In this document: one piece after another, positions 18,848-26,757 of the stretch
Position numbering within the stretch: position 1 is the first letter of the stretch
How the letters are laid out: every line of letters begins with the position of its first letter
Assembly (NCBI GenBank): GCA_031429355.1
Contig: JANOZM010000020.1
Location: 25,937 to 89,936, forward strand
Direction: 5' to 3'
Length of the DNA: 64,000 bases
DNA from: JANOZM01 sp031429355
GTDB lineage: Bacteria > Pseudomonadota > Gammaproteobacteria > Burkholderiales > Burkholderiaceae_E
Made by a program: the position numbers and the translations under genes
Notes under the pieces: model-generated
The model's database searches: none
Told to the model about the DNA's origin: nothing
What the model saw: only the letters and a program-made list of their open reading frames with translations

Positions 18848-19144
18848 TTACTTTTGATACTTGCGCCCAATCAATCGAACCATCTGTTTTTTTACTGGTG
18901 GTTGAACAGTGGGCTTAAAAATGAGTCGATAACCACCGTGCAGATCTAAGGCGAAACTTCCTGCTCTAGTGCCTTGCAATGGATGCGGGCGACCCGCTAC
19001 CAATTCGACAACTATTGCGGCTGCAAAGAGCTCTGCTAGGCGTGATTGAAGTTTTGCAGCAACCTGTGGGCCAAAAGCCTGCGTGGCATTTTGTTTCTGC
19101 CTGCAAAGTTTTTCTAGTTTGGCAGAGGCGAAGGAAACTTCCAT
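18848..19144 (-). CDS. HigB/RelE-superfamily toxin
   Basis: 98 residues from the ATG at 19144. A longer reading from a TTG further upstream would start inside the operator palindrome, so I reject it. The small alpha/beta protein ends with a typical RelE-family strand (GYRLIFKPT...VRLIGRKYQK) and resembles the 'killer' proteins paired with HigA. Members cleave mRNA in the ribosome. The adjacent antitoxin carries both DNA-binding and peptidase domains. Order toxin-then-antitoxin is the higBA arrangement. Confidence 0.82.
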   Translation of the reverse strand: MEVSFASAKLEKLCRQKQNATQAFGPQVAAKLQSRLAELFAAAIVVELVAGRPHPLQGTRAGSFALDLHGGYRLIFKPTVQPPVKKQMVRLIGRKYQK

Positions 19145-19150
19145 CCAGAA

Positions 19151-19175
19151 AGTATATACCAAATTGGTATATACT
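19151..19175. promoter_or_regulatory. Palindromic operator of the HigBA-ImmA module
   Basis: A 25-base inverted repeat, AGTATATACC-AAATT-GGTATATACT, with 10-base perfect arms. It ends seven bases before the toxin start codon. The position and symmetry fit a binding site for the HTH antitoxin that represses its own operon. Confidence 0.75.
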
Positions 19176-19373
19176 TTTTATAAATGAATCGATTGATTTC
19201 AACCGCTGGTCCAGCGGCCGACAAATGTCATTAAAAGGCAAGACAACGGCTTAAGCATAGCGCTGGGGTCAGCTGAAAAATAAGATGAAAATGCAGCACG
19301 CTCTTTGTCAGGCCTAAAACAGCCTTATAGTGCTAAGTCCTGCGAAATTTTGATCAATTAAATAGCCTTCACT

Positions 19374-21365
19374 TTGCCAGACCTTCACGTTTTTTCTTCC
19401 GACCCTTACGCTACCGAATCAGAATTACGCCGCGTGCGTTCCCTGATGCAACTAGAGCAACAAGAAGACCTTGCACAATTCAAACTTAAAAATGCCAAGG
19501 CCAGCATAAAAGAGCGCCGGCGGCGCGGCTTTACCTGGTACCCGATCACGATCACCAAAGATGACATTGGGTTTGGCGGTAAAGTGGTACTAGAGCTAGA
19601 GCGTCCTGCAAGTCAACACGCCTTGCATTTGTTTCAAGTTGGTAAAAATGCTTCGCTGTTTTGCAATGCGACAACCCACTCTGCCACCGACTTGCCCGCG
19701 CTCAATGGCGTTATTACCAATGTGCGGCGCAATAAACTGACGCTAGCGACCAATAAGGAGGAGCTTCCTGACTGGGTATTAAGCGGTGGCACGCTCGGCA
19801 TTGATCTAACGTTTGACGAGGTAAGCTATCGCGAAATGGATCACGCCTTGGGCGAGGTGTTGCGTGCTAAAAACAACCGCTTGGCCGAGCTACGCGACGT
19901 GTTGTTGGGCGCTCGGCAGGCCAGCTTTCGCGAGCACAAAGCCGATGATCTGTTGTACCTTAGCGCGCTCAATGATTCACAGCTCGCCGCTGTGCGCAAT
20001 GTAATTACAGCGCAGGACGTAGCGATCATCCACGGCCCGCCCGGCACCGGCAAGACTACGACGCTAGTGCAGGCCATCTTAGAAACGATTCGACGTGAAC
20101 GGCGCGTGCTAGTGTGCGCGCCTTCTAATACGGCTGTCGACCTACTGACCGAAAAACTAGCTGAACGTGGCGTGAATGTTATCCGCATGGGCAACCCGAG
20201 TCGCGTCTCGGATTTGCTGCTGCAACACACTCTGGATGCCCGTGTGATGGCCCATCCCAGCTACAGCAAAATGCGCGCCATGCGCCAAACGGCCGAGCAA
20301 CACCGCACAAGCGCTAGCGAGCACATTCGCGACTTTGGTTTCGAAGAGCGCAAGCATCGCCAGTGGCTAAGGGAAGAAGCGCGAAGTTTGTTGCAGTCGG
20401 CCAATGAATTGGAACGCTTTATTGCGGAGGATGTGCTCGATACGGTACAAGTCATCACCGCGACTTTGGTGGGCGCCAGCAACCGCAACATTAAACAACT
20501 GACCTTTGAAACGGTGTTTATCGACGAAGCCGCTCAAGCCTTAGAGCCGGGCTGCTGGATTCCAATTGCCAAGGCCACGCGGGTCATACTGGCTGGTGAT
20601 CACCATCAATTACCGCCCACTGTAAAAAGCGAAACGGCTGCTCGCGACGGCCTGCGAGAAACTTTGTTTGAAAAGTGCATCCAACGCCAACCAACAACAG
20701 CCCGTATGCTCACGGTGCAATACCGCATGCACCATCAAATTATGGGATTTAGTTCCGAACAGTTTTACGGCGGTCAACTGGAGCCGCATCAGCTTGTGCG
20801 CGACGCTGGCTTGGAAGCTTACGACCCAAGTTTCGCACCCGACCTTCCGGTGGAATTTCTTGATACGGCCGGTTTTGGCTTTACTGAAATCACCATTCCA
20901 GAGAGCCGCTCAACAGCCAACCCCGAAGAAGCTGATTTACTACTCAAGCGCTTGGCTCAGCTACTAGAGCCCTATGACCAAGCCTTGCATGAGCAAGACC
21001 CGCTTAGCATTGGTGTGATTGCCCCGTACCGTGCACAAATAAACTACTTGAAGGACGCAATCGAGGAAAACGAAGTTTTAAACAACCTGCAGCAGCAGCG
21101 CAGGCTGAGTGTGGGCACCGTCGATTCGTTTCAGGGCCAAGAGCGCGATGTTATTGCTATTTCACTAACACGCAGCAACCGCCAAGGCGAAATTGGCTTT
21201 CTTTCCGATATCCGCCGCATGAATGTTGGCATGACGCGCGCCCGCCGAAAGTTGCTCATCGTGGGCGACTCCTCTACGCTCAGCTCGCATCCGTTTTTCG
21301 TGGATTTGCTGGCTTATGTAAAGCGCATTAATGGTTACCGTACGGCTTGGGCAATGGTTGACTAA
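19374..21365 (+). CDS. Superfamily 1 (Upf1/IGHMBP2-like) DNA/RNA helicase
   Basis: 663 residues from a TTG start. The core has Walker A GPPGTGKTTTL (near residue 221), the Upf1-type Walker B FIDEAAQA (near 384), AGDHHQLPPT, VQYRMHHQIM, GTVDSFQGQE and NVGMTRARRKL. All SF1B helicase motifs are therefore present and the enzyme should hydrolyse ATP and unwind 5'-3'. An N-terminal beta-rich domain (1-190) precedes the core, as in IGHMBP2. Bacterial members have no firmly established role. It may be housekeeping repair or part of the defence island; it stands alone between a toxin-antitoxin module and a repeat copy. Confidence 0.9.
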   Translation: MPDLHVFSSDPYATESELRRVRSLMQLEQQEDLAQFKLKNAKASIKERRRRGFTWYPITITKDDIGFGGKVVLELERPASQHALHLFQVGKNASLFCNATTHSATDLPALNGVITNVRRNKLTLATNKEELPDWVLSGGTLGIDLTFDEVSYREMDHALGEVLRAKNNRLAELRDVLLGARQASFREHKADDLLYLSALNDSQLAAVRNVITAQDVAIIHGPPGTGKTTTLVQAILETIRRERRVLVCAPSNTAVDLLTEKLAERGVNVIRMGNPSRVSDLLLQHTLDARVMAHPSYSKMRAMRQTAEQHRTSASEHIRDFGFEERKHRQWLREEARSLLQSANELERFIAEDVLDTVQVITATLVGASNRNIKQLTFETVFIDEAAQALEPGCWIPIAKATRVILAGDHHQLPPTVKSETAARDGLRETLFEKCIQRQPTTARMLTVQYRMHHQIMGFSSEQFYGGQLEPHQLVRDAGLEAYDPSFAPDLPVEFLDTAGFGFTEITIPESRSTANPEEADLLLKRLAQLLEPYDQALHEQDPLSIGVIAPYRAQINYLKDAIEENEVLNNLQQQRRLSVGTVDSFQGQERDVIAISLTRSNRQGEIGFLSDIRRMNVGMTRARRKLLIVGDSSTLSSHPFFVDLLAYVKRINGYRTAWAMVD

Positions 21366-21402
21366 CTTTGTGCCTCGGGCCACAGAGCCGGGAAAGTAAA
21401 AA

Positions 21403-21514
21403 GCTAAAGCAACACCCAAAGATTTCAGCCTAAATATTTTGGCTATAAAGGCGGCTGCTTGAAATGCGAATTGGAGTGGGTTGGCGCGGATTTTCAGCGG
21501 TACTTTTGCGCTTG
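21403..21514 (+). repeat. 112-bp dispersed structured repeat, copy 2
   Basis: Differs from copy 1 at only a few positions (for example CCC to CCT and a TTT/TAT change in the loop). It lies 38 bases after the helicase stop. The preceding GTAAAAA is shared with copy 3, so these two may be the more closely related pair. Confidence 0.9.
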
Positions 21515-21721
21515 GAGACGAAACGGTTCGCGTAGTCAATCGTCAATTCGACGTTGTAAATGAGGAGGATAATCGACTTACTTCAATGTTGGGGGACAAG
21601 ACCCAGTTTTTGGGCCAAACGTTTAAAAACGGGCAACAAGTCAAAATACTTTTTCAACATACCCACGAATTTTTGCAAAAATCGCTTAAAGCGAATTCGC
21701 AAGCCTTACATAATAACTGCT

Positions 21722-22153
21722 TCAGCTGTTTTTTGCGTTATTAACCAGTTGAGTCACGTCATCAAGCAAGGCCGTCACTAAACTAATCAGGCCGTTCAAA
21801 TAACTACTTTCGACTTCAAGGTACCCTTCGTATTCTGCCAAGTTTCGCTTGTTGTGAGCGCTATCGAGCTGCCGCCACTGAATTGGCGTCCAATGGACAG
21901 TATGCACAAGACATTGAAAAACTAAATAACGGTTTTCACTTCGGTAACCGTGCCATCGAAGCGCTGCCAAAGCTGCGGCGTGCCCTACCGAATAGGCAGA
22001 TATAAATCGCCCTTCCAACGAATTGGATTCCCGCCTTGAATCATCTAAGTGCTTTCTCGCCATGGATAAAAGCCGTTCAACGTCCAAAGTACTAGCAGGC
22101 TCGATTTTCAGTTGACCGATTTTTACTAAATTTTCAAGTGCTTCTATGCTCAA
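21722..22153 (-). CDS. HEPN-domain toxin of a HEPN/MNT module
   Basis: 143 residues, all-helical. The C-terminal half contains SAHNKRNLAEYEGY near residues 99-111. An R-N-x3-E-Y element stands where classical HEPN RNases have Rx4-6H. Together with the upstream nucleotidyltransferase (4-base ATGA overlap) this matches the HEPN/MNT two-component toxin-antitoxin class, in which the HEPN protein cleaves RNA and the MNT protein silences it by transferring AMP to a Tyr. Tyr108 is a plausible target. The departure from the standard motif means RNase activity is not certain. Confidence 0.78.
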   Translation of the reverse strand: MSIEALENLVKIGQLKIEPASTLDVERLLSMARKHLDDSRRESNSLEGRFISAYSVGHAAALAALRWHGYRSENRYLVFQCLVHTVHWTPIQWRQLDSAHNKRNLAEYEGYLEVESSYLNGLISLVTALLDDVTQLVNNAKNS

Positions 22154-22722
22154 TTCAAAGCTCCGTAAAGTATTGCAGTAGGCCCAGCCAGTATGCGTTG
22201 CACAACAGATCCTGATTCAGCGCGGCGGGTTTTGAATTCGTCGATCGAATACAATTTCACCTCTATGCGTCGACCCAATTTCATTTCGATCGGAAGTAAC
22301 AGCGCAAGCACCTGACTCAACTGCAAACTGCTGGACACGAGAAGCACATCGACATCGCTGGTTGCGTTTTCAGTACCTTTGGCTACCGAACCAAAAATAA
22401 GCGCCACTTCCAACTGATCGGCTACGGGAAGTAAAGCTTTCGATACCGTCGGCTTTATGCCCATTGTTTTTTGAATAAGACCAGAAAGTTCGGCATATAA
22501 AGGACTTTTTACATTAGCCTTTACTCGACGAAGATTACCGATACGCTCCTCTACCAATAATCCTGAATCATCTAGTCGCTTGATCTCCCTTTGCAACGAG
22601 GCGCTCGCTAAAGCAGTCAGCCGAATCAATTCCTGAATGTGAAACCAACGCTCAGGTTGCCCGAAGATCCACTCTAGAACTTTAGATAGCGAATGAGAGA
22701 AAAGGAATTGGCCAGTAAGCAT
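22150..22722 (-). CDS. MNT nucleotidyltransferase antitoxin with winged-helix domain
   Basis: 190 residues. The N-terminal ~65 residues form a winged helix-turn-helix (FHIQELIRLTALASASLQRE; wing near LVEERIGNLRR). Residues ~95-190 form a minimal nucleotidyltransferase with GSVAKGT (111-117) and the metal pair D123/D125 in SDVDVL. The combination gives one protein both operator binding and adenylyl transfer to the HEPN partner. Its start codon lies in a perfect palindrome (22722-22740), which supports autoregulation. Confidence 0.85.
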   Translation of the reverse strand: MLTGQFLFSHSLSKVLEWIFGQPERWFHIQELIRLTALASASLQREIKRLDDSGLLVEERIGNLRRVKANVKSPLYAELSGLIQKTMGIKPTVSKALLPVADQLEVALIFGSVAKGTENATSDVDVLLVSSSLQLSQVLALLLPIEMKLGRRIEVKLYSIDEFKTRRAESGSVVQRILAGPTAILYGALN

Positions 22723-22740
22723 ATGCTAAATATTAGCATA
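22722..22740. promoter_or_regulatory. Operator palindrome of the HEPN/MNT module
   Basis: TATGCTAA-ATA-TTAGCATA, a perfect 8-base inverted repeat overlapping the first base of the MNT start codon. A second, looser GTGCTA...AGCAC repeat follows at about 22744-22758. Likely the binding site of the winged-helix antitoxin. Confidence 0.7.
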
Positions 22741-22826
22741 ATCGTGCTAAAAAAGCACAAAAATTTTGGCATTGTCAGTTTGACCGTTTTTTCTACGAAT
22801 CGTTCGATGCGCCTTTTATCCCAGTT

Positions 22827-23000
22827 TTACTCCGGCTTAATACCTGCCGCCTTAACAACACCAGCCCAATTTTTTACTTCGGTATCGACAAAGGCGCTAA
22901 ATGCTGCCGAACCCATCACACGTGGTTCGATTGCAAGGTCGCGCATTTTTTCTTGAACTGAGACATAGTTAACTGCGGCCTCAAATCCGGCCAACTGAGC
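22827..23000 (-). pseudogene. Bug/TctC-family solute-binding protein, C-terminal fragment
   Basis: The last ~50 codons read ...VQEKMRDLAIEPRVMGSAA, then FVDTEVKNWAGVVKAAGIKPE and stop. This is the standard C-terminus of the tripartite tricarboxylate transporter receptor (Bug) proteins abundant in Burkholderiales. Everything upstream is replaced by the IS91-family relic that starts at about 23033, so the gene was cut by that event or by recombination between element copies. Confidence 0.8.
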
Positions 23001-23516
23001 AAGCACTGCAATTGTAACTACGCGCATTTATCGCTAGCGTGATGAAACGCTTGGTTCGCCAAGGCGTATTGGTACAAGAGCACGATCAATGGTGTGTTGC
23101 GGATGGTATTGCCGACGATGTCGATGCCAGTGCATTGAGGCCGCTGCAGCAAGGCTCGGTTGTTTATCGCATAGCCTTCGGTCCTAGAGCCGGTCGTAGG
23201 GTGCTGGCTTTGCGCGAGGCGATGCCGATTGAAATGGACGGCGACTATGAACGTAAACCGTTATGCGCAAATGAGCGAGGCTTTAGCCTGCACGCAGCCG
23301 TGCGCTGGCACGCCAATGAGGGATTAAAACTAGAACGTTTATGTTGTTACATTACCCGCCCAGCGCTGGCTAACGATCGAGTCAAGATCAAAGGGTGAGG
23401 GCGGGTTGCGTTAAAGCTAAAGACGCTATGGCGCGACGGCACTACGCATCACGTGATGTCGCCGTTGGAGTTTTCATGCAAAGGTTGGCAGGATTGGTAC
23501 CACGACCTCGGCCAAG
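22993..23516 (+). pseudogene. IS91-family transposase relic, copy 2
   Basis: More complete than copy 1. It reads KRLVRQGVLVQEHDQW, RIAFGPRAGRRVLALREAMP, FSLHAAVRWHANEGLKLERL, CCYITRPALANDRVK, then a stop, then LKTLWRDGTTHHVMSPLEF followed by a one-base frameshift. These are the ordered C-terminal blocks of an IS91-type transposase. The catalytic N-terminus is missing. Same orientation as copy 1, so the two form direct repeats about 6 kb apart. Confidence 0.87.
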
Positions 23517-23524
23517 TGTAAAAA

Positions 23525-23634
23525 GCTAAAGCAACACCCAAACATTTCAGCCTAAATATTCTGGCTGTAAAGGCGGCTGCTTGAAATTCGAATTGGAGTG
23601 GGTTGGGGCGGATTTTAAGCGGTACTTTTGCGCT
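23525..23634 (+). repeat. 112-bp dispersed structured repeat, copy 3
   Basis: The most diverged copy (for example AACATTTC for AAGATTTC, TTCTGG for TTTTGG). It starts nine bases behind the IS91 relic, which makes an element-end origin plausible. Confidence 0.88.
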
Positions 23635-23639
23635 GCAGT

Positions 23640-23671
23640 AAAAAGGGATGGACTTTCGTCCCTCCCTTTTT
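23640..23671. terminator. Rho-independent terminator of the carotenoid-oxygenase gene
   Basis: AAAAAGGGATGGAC-TTTC-GTCCCTCCCTTTTT: 14-base arms with one mismatch, a four-base loop and a T run on both strands. It lies 35 bases beyond the stop of the minus-strand gene and could act in both directions. Confidence 0.85.
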
Positions 23672-23706
23672 GCATTCTCAATGGTTAAAAAAATGTTTAT
23701 TAACCG

Positions 23707-25299
23707 CTAGGCAGCGTGCCAAGAACCATGAAACGCAAACGCATCGTGTGTATTAAGTCGAACAGATGCTATTGGACCATCGCTAAGTGCATTTGCACGA
23801 AAGATGGCAAGCGAACTAATGCCCTTAGCCAATTCGAATACTGGCACCAACAGCCAGCCTAAATCGTTGCTATTTAAATTGACTAGCTTGGTTTTATCTG
23901 CAGCGAATTGTGGCTCGTTTAAATAATAGCCTGGGCCAAAGTCGTAACCATCTGCGGCACCTGTTTTAGAATCAAACCTTGCCACCTTCGACCACCATAA
24001 TGCGTCCTTTGGTGCTTGAATAAAGTACATGTCGCGATGCTCATGGCAGTGAACTCGCTTATCAACAACCGGGAACTCGTTATTACCGTCGTCCAGAATT
24101 TCTTCGCGGACACTTTTGGTGCTCTTATTAACAATTAATCGACGTAACTTACCGGGCGAATTAAAGCTGCCTGCCCGGCCCTTCATGTAGGCATACCAAG
24201 CGGGTTCTTTGTCGTCAATTGTAATAAAGTGATCGGGTTTTTCGTAGCCGACGTAATCGGCAACAATTTCATTGCCACGGTCGTATGCGTTAACCGAATG
24301 CCACATCCAACGACTATCGGTTTCAACAACAATTGGTTCGCTATCGCCAGCTCGTGACATGATTGCTAGTTTTGTCGAGTCACTAGCCTTCCACGTTAGT
24401 GCATCAGCAAACGGAACACCTTGCCGAAGCTTTGCGTAGTCAGGGAAAGCCGGGTGCAAAAACAGCATGACGCTAGAGCCGGAAACAAAAAAGTCATGCA
24501 TATAAGTTAACGGCACATTGCGTCCAACAGGAAGGGTACGTTTAGTGGTCCGTTTACCATCGGCACTGATGATGTATGCCGAGTGCGAAGGATCTGTAGG
24601 ACTAAACACACTATCTAACAAAATACACTCGTCGGTTTTACTGTCTACGCGAAAATGTGCCTTCAAGCGCGTCGGATCCTCGATGCCTAAATTGTCCGTT
24701 CCAATCGACGCCAATGTAATTGGGTCAAGTACCCAAGGTGGGTTCACCTCGTCGTGTGCATATAACTTACCGTTACGCAACACAGTAGTAACGCCAGCCT
24801 GATTTGCCGAGCCTTGTGTGCGCTTGCCGCCGGGTGGCGTCCGACTAGTCCAAGTGCCATAAATAAATTTCCCCGCTGCTTGCTCTTCTTTAAATTTTTC
24901 TGTTTGCACAAAGCGGCTGCGATACGAAACTTTTCCGCCGTTGAATCGATACATGCGAATCATGCCATCACCGTCTGCAATGGCTCCTTTTCGCTCGGTT
25001 TGACGCGAGAACATTGCAGGGCCGTTGCGATAAAACGCGCCCTTCAACCCAGCCGGTAGCGTACCTTCGACGATGGGTTCATAAGAACCTTCGATACCAT
25101 TTTCTAAATGACCAAGAAATCCTAAAGGATTGGTCATTGCTTGTTTTGGATAAGAGCCGGCAGCGCCAAGCTCACCGCCGGTAGTTGCACACGCCGACAG
25201 AAAAAGTGGCATCGAAGCCAGTAAGGGTGGGGAAGAAATTAGTGGAGCGACTGTAGTAGTTACGGCCTTAACAAAATCACGTCGATTCGTCATTAGCAA
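23707..25299 (-). CDS. Carotenoid-cleavage-oxygenase family (RPE65-like) protein, Tat-exported
   Basis: 530 residues. The N-terminus has a twin-arginine signal (NRRDFVK) and a hydrophobic region ending in a Cys-containing LSACATTGG (possible lipobox). The body is the seven-bladed propeller of the carotenoid oxygenase family, with candidate iron-ligand histidines in LKAHFRV, TYMHDFFV, VHCHEHRDM and the C-terminal AFHGSWH. Family members cleave carotenoids, stilbenes or lignin-type alkenes using Fe(II) and oxygen; the substrate here is unknown. Periplasmic location is unusual for carotenoid cleavage and fits stilbenoid or other external substrates better. Confidence 0.88.
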   Translation of the reverse strand: MLMTNRRDFVKAVTTTVAPLISSPPLLASMPLFLSACATTGGELGAAGSYPKQAMTNPLGFLGHLENGIEGSYEPIVEGTLPAGLKGAFYRNGPAMFSRQTERKGAIADGDGMIRMYRFNGGKVSYRSRFVQTEKFKEEQAAGKFIYGTWTSRTPPGGKRTQGSANQAGVTTVLRNGKLYAHDEVNPPWVLDPITLASIGTDNLGIEDPTRLKAHFRVDSKTDECILLDSVFSPTDPSHSAYIISADGKRTTKRTLPVGRNVPLTYMHDFFVSGSSVMLFLHPAFPDYAKLRQGVPFADALTWKASDSTKLAIMSRAGDSEPIVVETDSRWMWHSVNAYDRGNEIVADYVGYEKPDHFITIDDKEPAWYAYMKGRAGSFNSPGKLRRLIVNKSTKSVREEILDDGNNEFPVVDKRVHCHEHRDMYFIQAPKDALWWSKVARFDSKTGAADGYDFGPGYYLNEPQFAADKTKLVNLNSNDLGWLLVPVFELAKGISSLAIFRANALSDGPIASVRLNTHDAFAFHGSWHAA

Positions 25300-25527
25300 T
25301 CCTTCGGAACAATAATTAGGGAAATTTATTGTGCCGAAGGGCTATGCCGTTGTCATTGACCGGCGCGACCAGTCTCATGACATTTGGGGCCAATGTAGTA
25401 AAATTTGCTCGCTTGACGTTTGTCGCTTGGCGCTATATGCTTTGTTAAGGTCACCAAGGAAATTTGGGGTGAGAAGATTTCTTCTTTAGCTAGTCGTGGC
25501 ATGTTCAAAATCAAAAGGATTCTGTTT

Positions 25528-25803
25528 ATGGCTCAGGTTGTTAGCTCGATTGAAGGTACAGTAAGTTCAAAGCATCAAATTACTATTCCATCTGCCATGC
25601 GTGATGCTTTAGGGCTACGATCCGGCGACAAGATCGAGTTCAAACTCGGAAAAGGCAATGTTTTGGAGTTGCGCGTTAAGCGGCCAACACCGTCCGATAC
25701 TATTGGGTCAATCCTTAGCCAGTTTGATACTAGCGCTCTTGAATCTGAGACTGGCAATAATGCTGCGAAATCACTGCGTGAATCGCGTTGGGATGATCGT
25801 TGA
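25528..25803 (+). CDS. AbrB/VapB-type antitoxin
   Basis: 91 residues from the ATG at 25528. The open frame runs further upstream, but the AbrB fold begins with VSSIEGTVSSKHQITIPSAM, close to this start. A SpoVT/AbrB swapped-hairpin DNA-binding domain occupies residues 5-52 (LGLRSGDKIEFKL) and is followed by a flexible toxin-binding tail. It overlaps the PIN-toxin gene by four bases, forming a vapBC-type operon. It presumably represses its own promoter. Confidence 0.87.
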   Translation: MAQVVSSIEGTVSSKHQITIPSAMRDALGLRSGDKIEFKLGKGNVLELRVKRPTPSDTIGSILSQFDTSALESETGNNAAKSLRESRWDDR

Positions 25804-26204
25804 TTTCAGTTGATTCGAATATCGTTCTGAGTGCTCTTAATCCTAAAGATGTGAATCATGGGCGGGCAATTGCTGCATTAAATCAATATTCAAGCCAAGC
25901 GTTTTGTTTGTGCCCAGTAGTTCGGGCCGAGTTACTCGCTTCGGGTTCATGGCCTGCAATCGAAGCTTGGTTAACCCTGCAAGGAGTCGCTGTAATTTGG
26001 GATATGCCTGAATCCGTTTGGGATAACGCAGGGCAAGCCTTCGGGCAATATGCAAGAGCTCGAAAAATCGTACCTGCACCCAGACGATTAGTAGCGGATT
26101 TTTTGATAGCCGCTCACGCAGAGTTTCATCAACTCGACATGCTTACCTTTGACGACACTGTGTTCAAGTCTGTGTTTACTGACGTGGTTGTTTTATCGGT
26201 GTAA
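25800..26204 (+). CDS. PIN-domain (VapC-like) RNase toxin
   Basis: 134 residues from a TTG start overlapping the antitoxin stop. The PIN signature is clear: SVDSNIVLSAL (Asp5), a mid-chain glutamate in VRAELLAS, and the C-terminal acidic pair in VADFLIAAHA and MLTFDDTVF. PIN toxins cleave tRNA or rRNA with Mg2+, and the adjacent antitoxin blocks them. All acidic residues are present, so the toxin should be active. Confidence 0.88.
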   Translation: MISVDSNIVLSALNPKDVNHGRAIAALNQYSSQAFCLCPVVRAELLASGSWPAIEAWLTLQGVAVIWDMPESVWDNAGQAFGQYARARKIVPAPRRLVADFLIAAHAEFHQLDMLTFDDTVFKSVFTDVVVLSV

Positions 26205-26391
26205 ATCTATTCCGGCTTAATCCCCTGAGTTTTTCAACATTTGGGCAAAATCGCTCTCAAACTATCGATCCTAAACAACTCGATATTTCTCGAATTCGCG
26301 GATAAGGAATCCAACCGCACCAACCAAAGTACCCTACCTAACTAGGTGCTTTTGAATACAGTTACGCAGGCCGCTTTGGTCCTCAAACTTG

Positions 26392-26721
26392 TTAATCAGC
26401 CAGTTCAATTGCAATTTGATTGCAAACTGCTCGGCAAATTTTCACTGCTTGTTGATTTTTAACCGAATAAAAAATCTGAGTCGCTTCGCGTCGACGGTTT
26501 AAAATACCAGTTCGATACATGGCGTTTAAGTGCTGCGAAAGGTTTGATTGTGACGACTCAATTTCGGAGAGCAATTGTGAAACGTTTTTCTCTTCATCGC
26601 ACAGCGAGCTTAAAACTTGTAAACGAATTGGCGTCGACAGGATCGAAAATAGTTCAGCAGCCGCTTCAAAAACAGCTTTCGCTTCGTTACCTTCGGCTGG
26701 ATTAACGGGCTTTTTAGTCAC
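26392..26721 (-). CDS. soxR: ArsR-family repressor of the sox cluster (SoxR-like)
   Basis: 109 residues, a compact winged-helix repressor. TPIRLQVLSSLCDEEKNV forms helices 1-2 and SSQSNLSQHLNAMYRTG is the recognition helix. Cysteines lie at about 44, 96 and 100, which fits the SoxR-type ArsR proteins that sense sulfane sulfur through a Cys pair. It is the last gene of the minus-strand sox run, 36 bases after soxH. It probably represses the soxC and soxY promoters in the absence of thiosulfate; this role is inferred from family and position. Confidence 0.8.
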   Translation of the reverse strand: MTKKPVNPAEGNEAKAVFEAAAELFSILSTPIRLQVLSSLCDEEKNVSQLLSEIESSQSNLSQHLNAMYRTGILNRRREATQIFYSVKNQQAVKICRAVCNQIAIELAD

Positions 26722-26757
26722 GCGATCTAATTATTTTTGATGAGATTGTGGAATGTG

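Noticed and set aside
26207..26227. Seven codons resembling the QGIKPE-stop end of a Bug-family gene
   Set aside because: Too short to distinguish from chance; no homology upstream.
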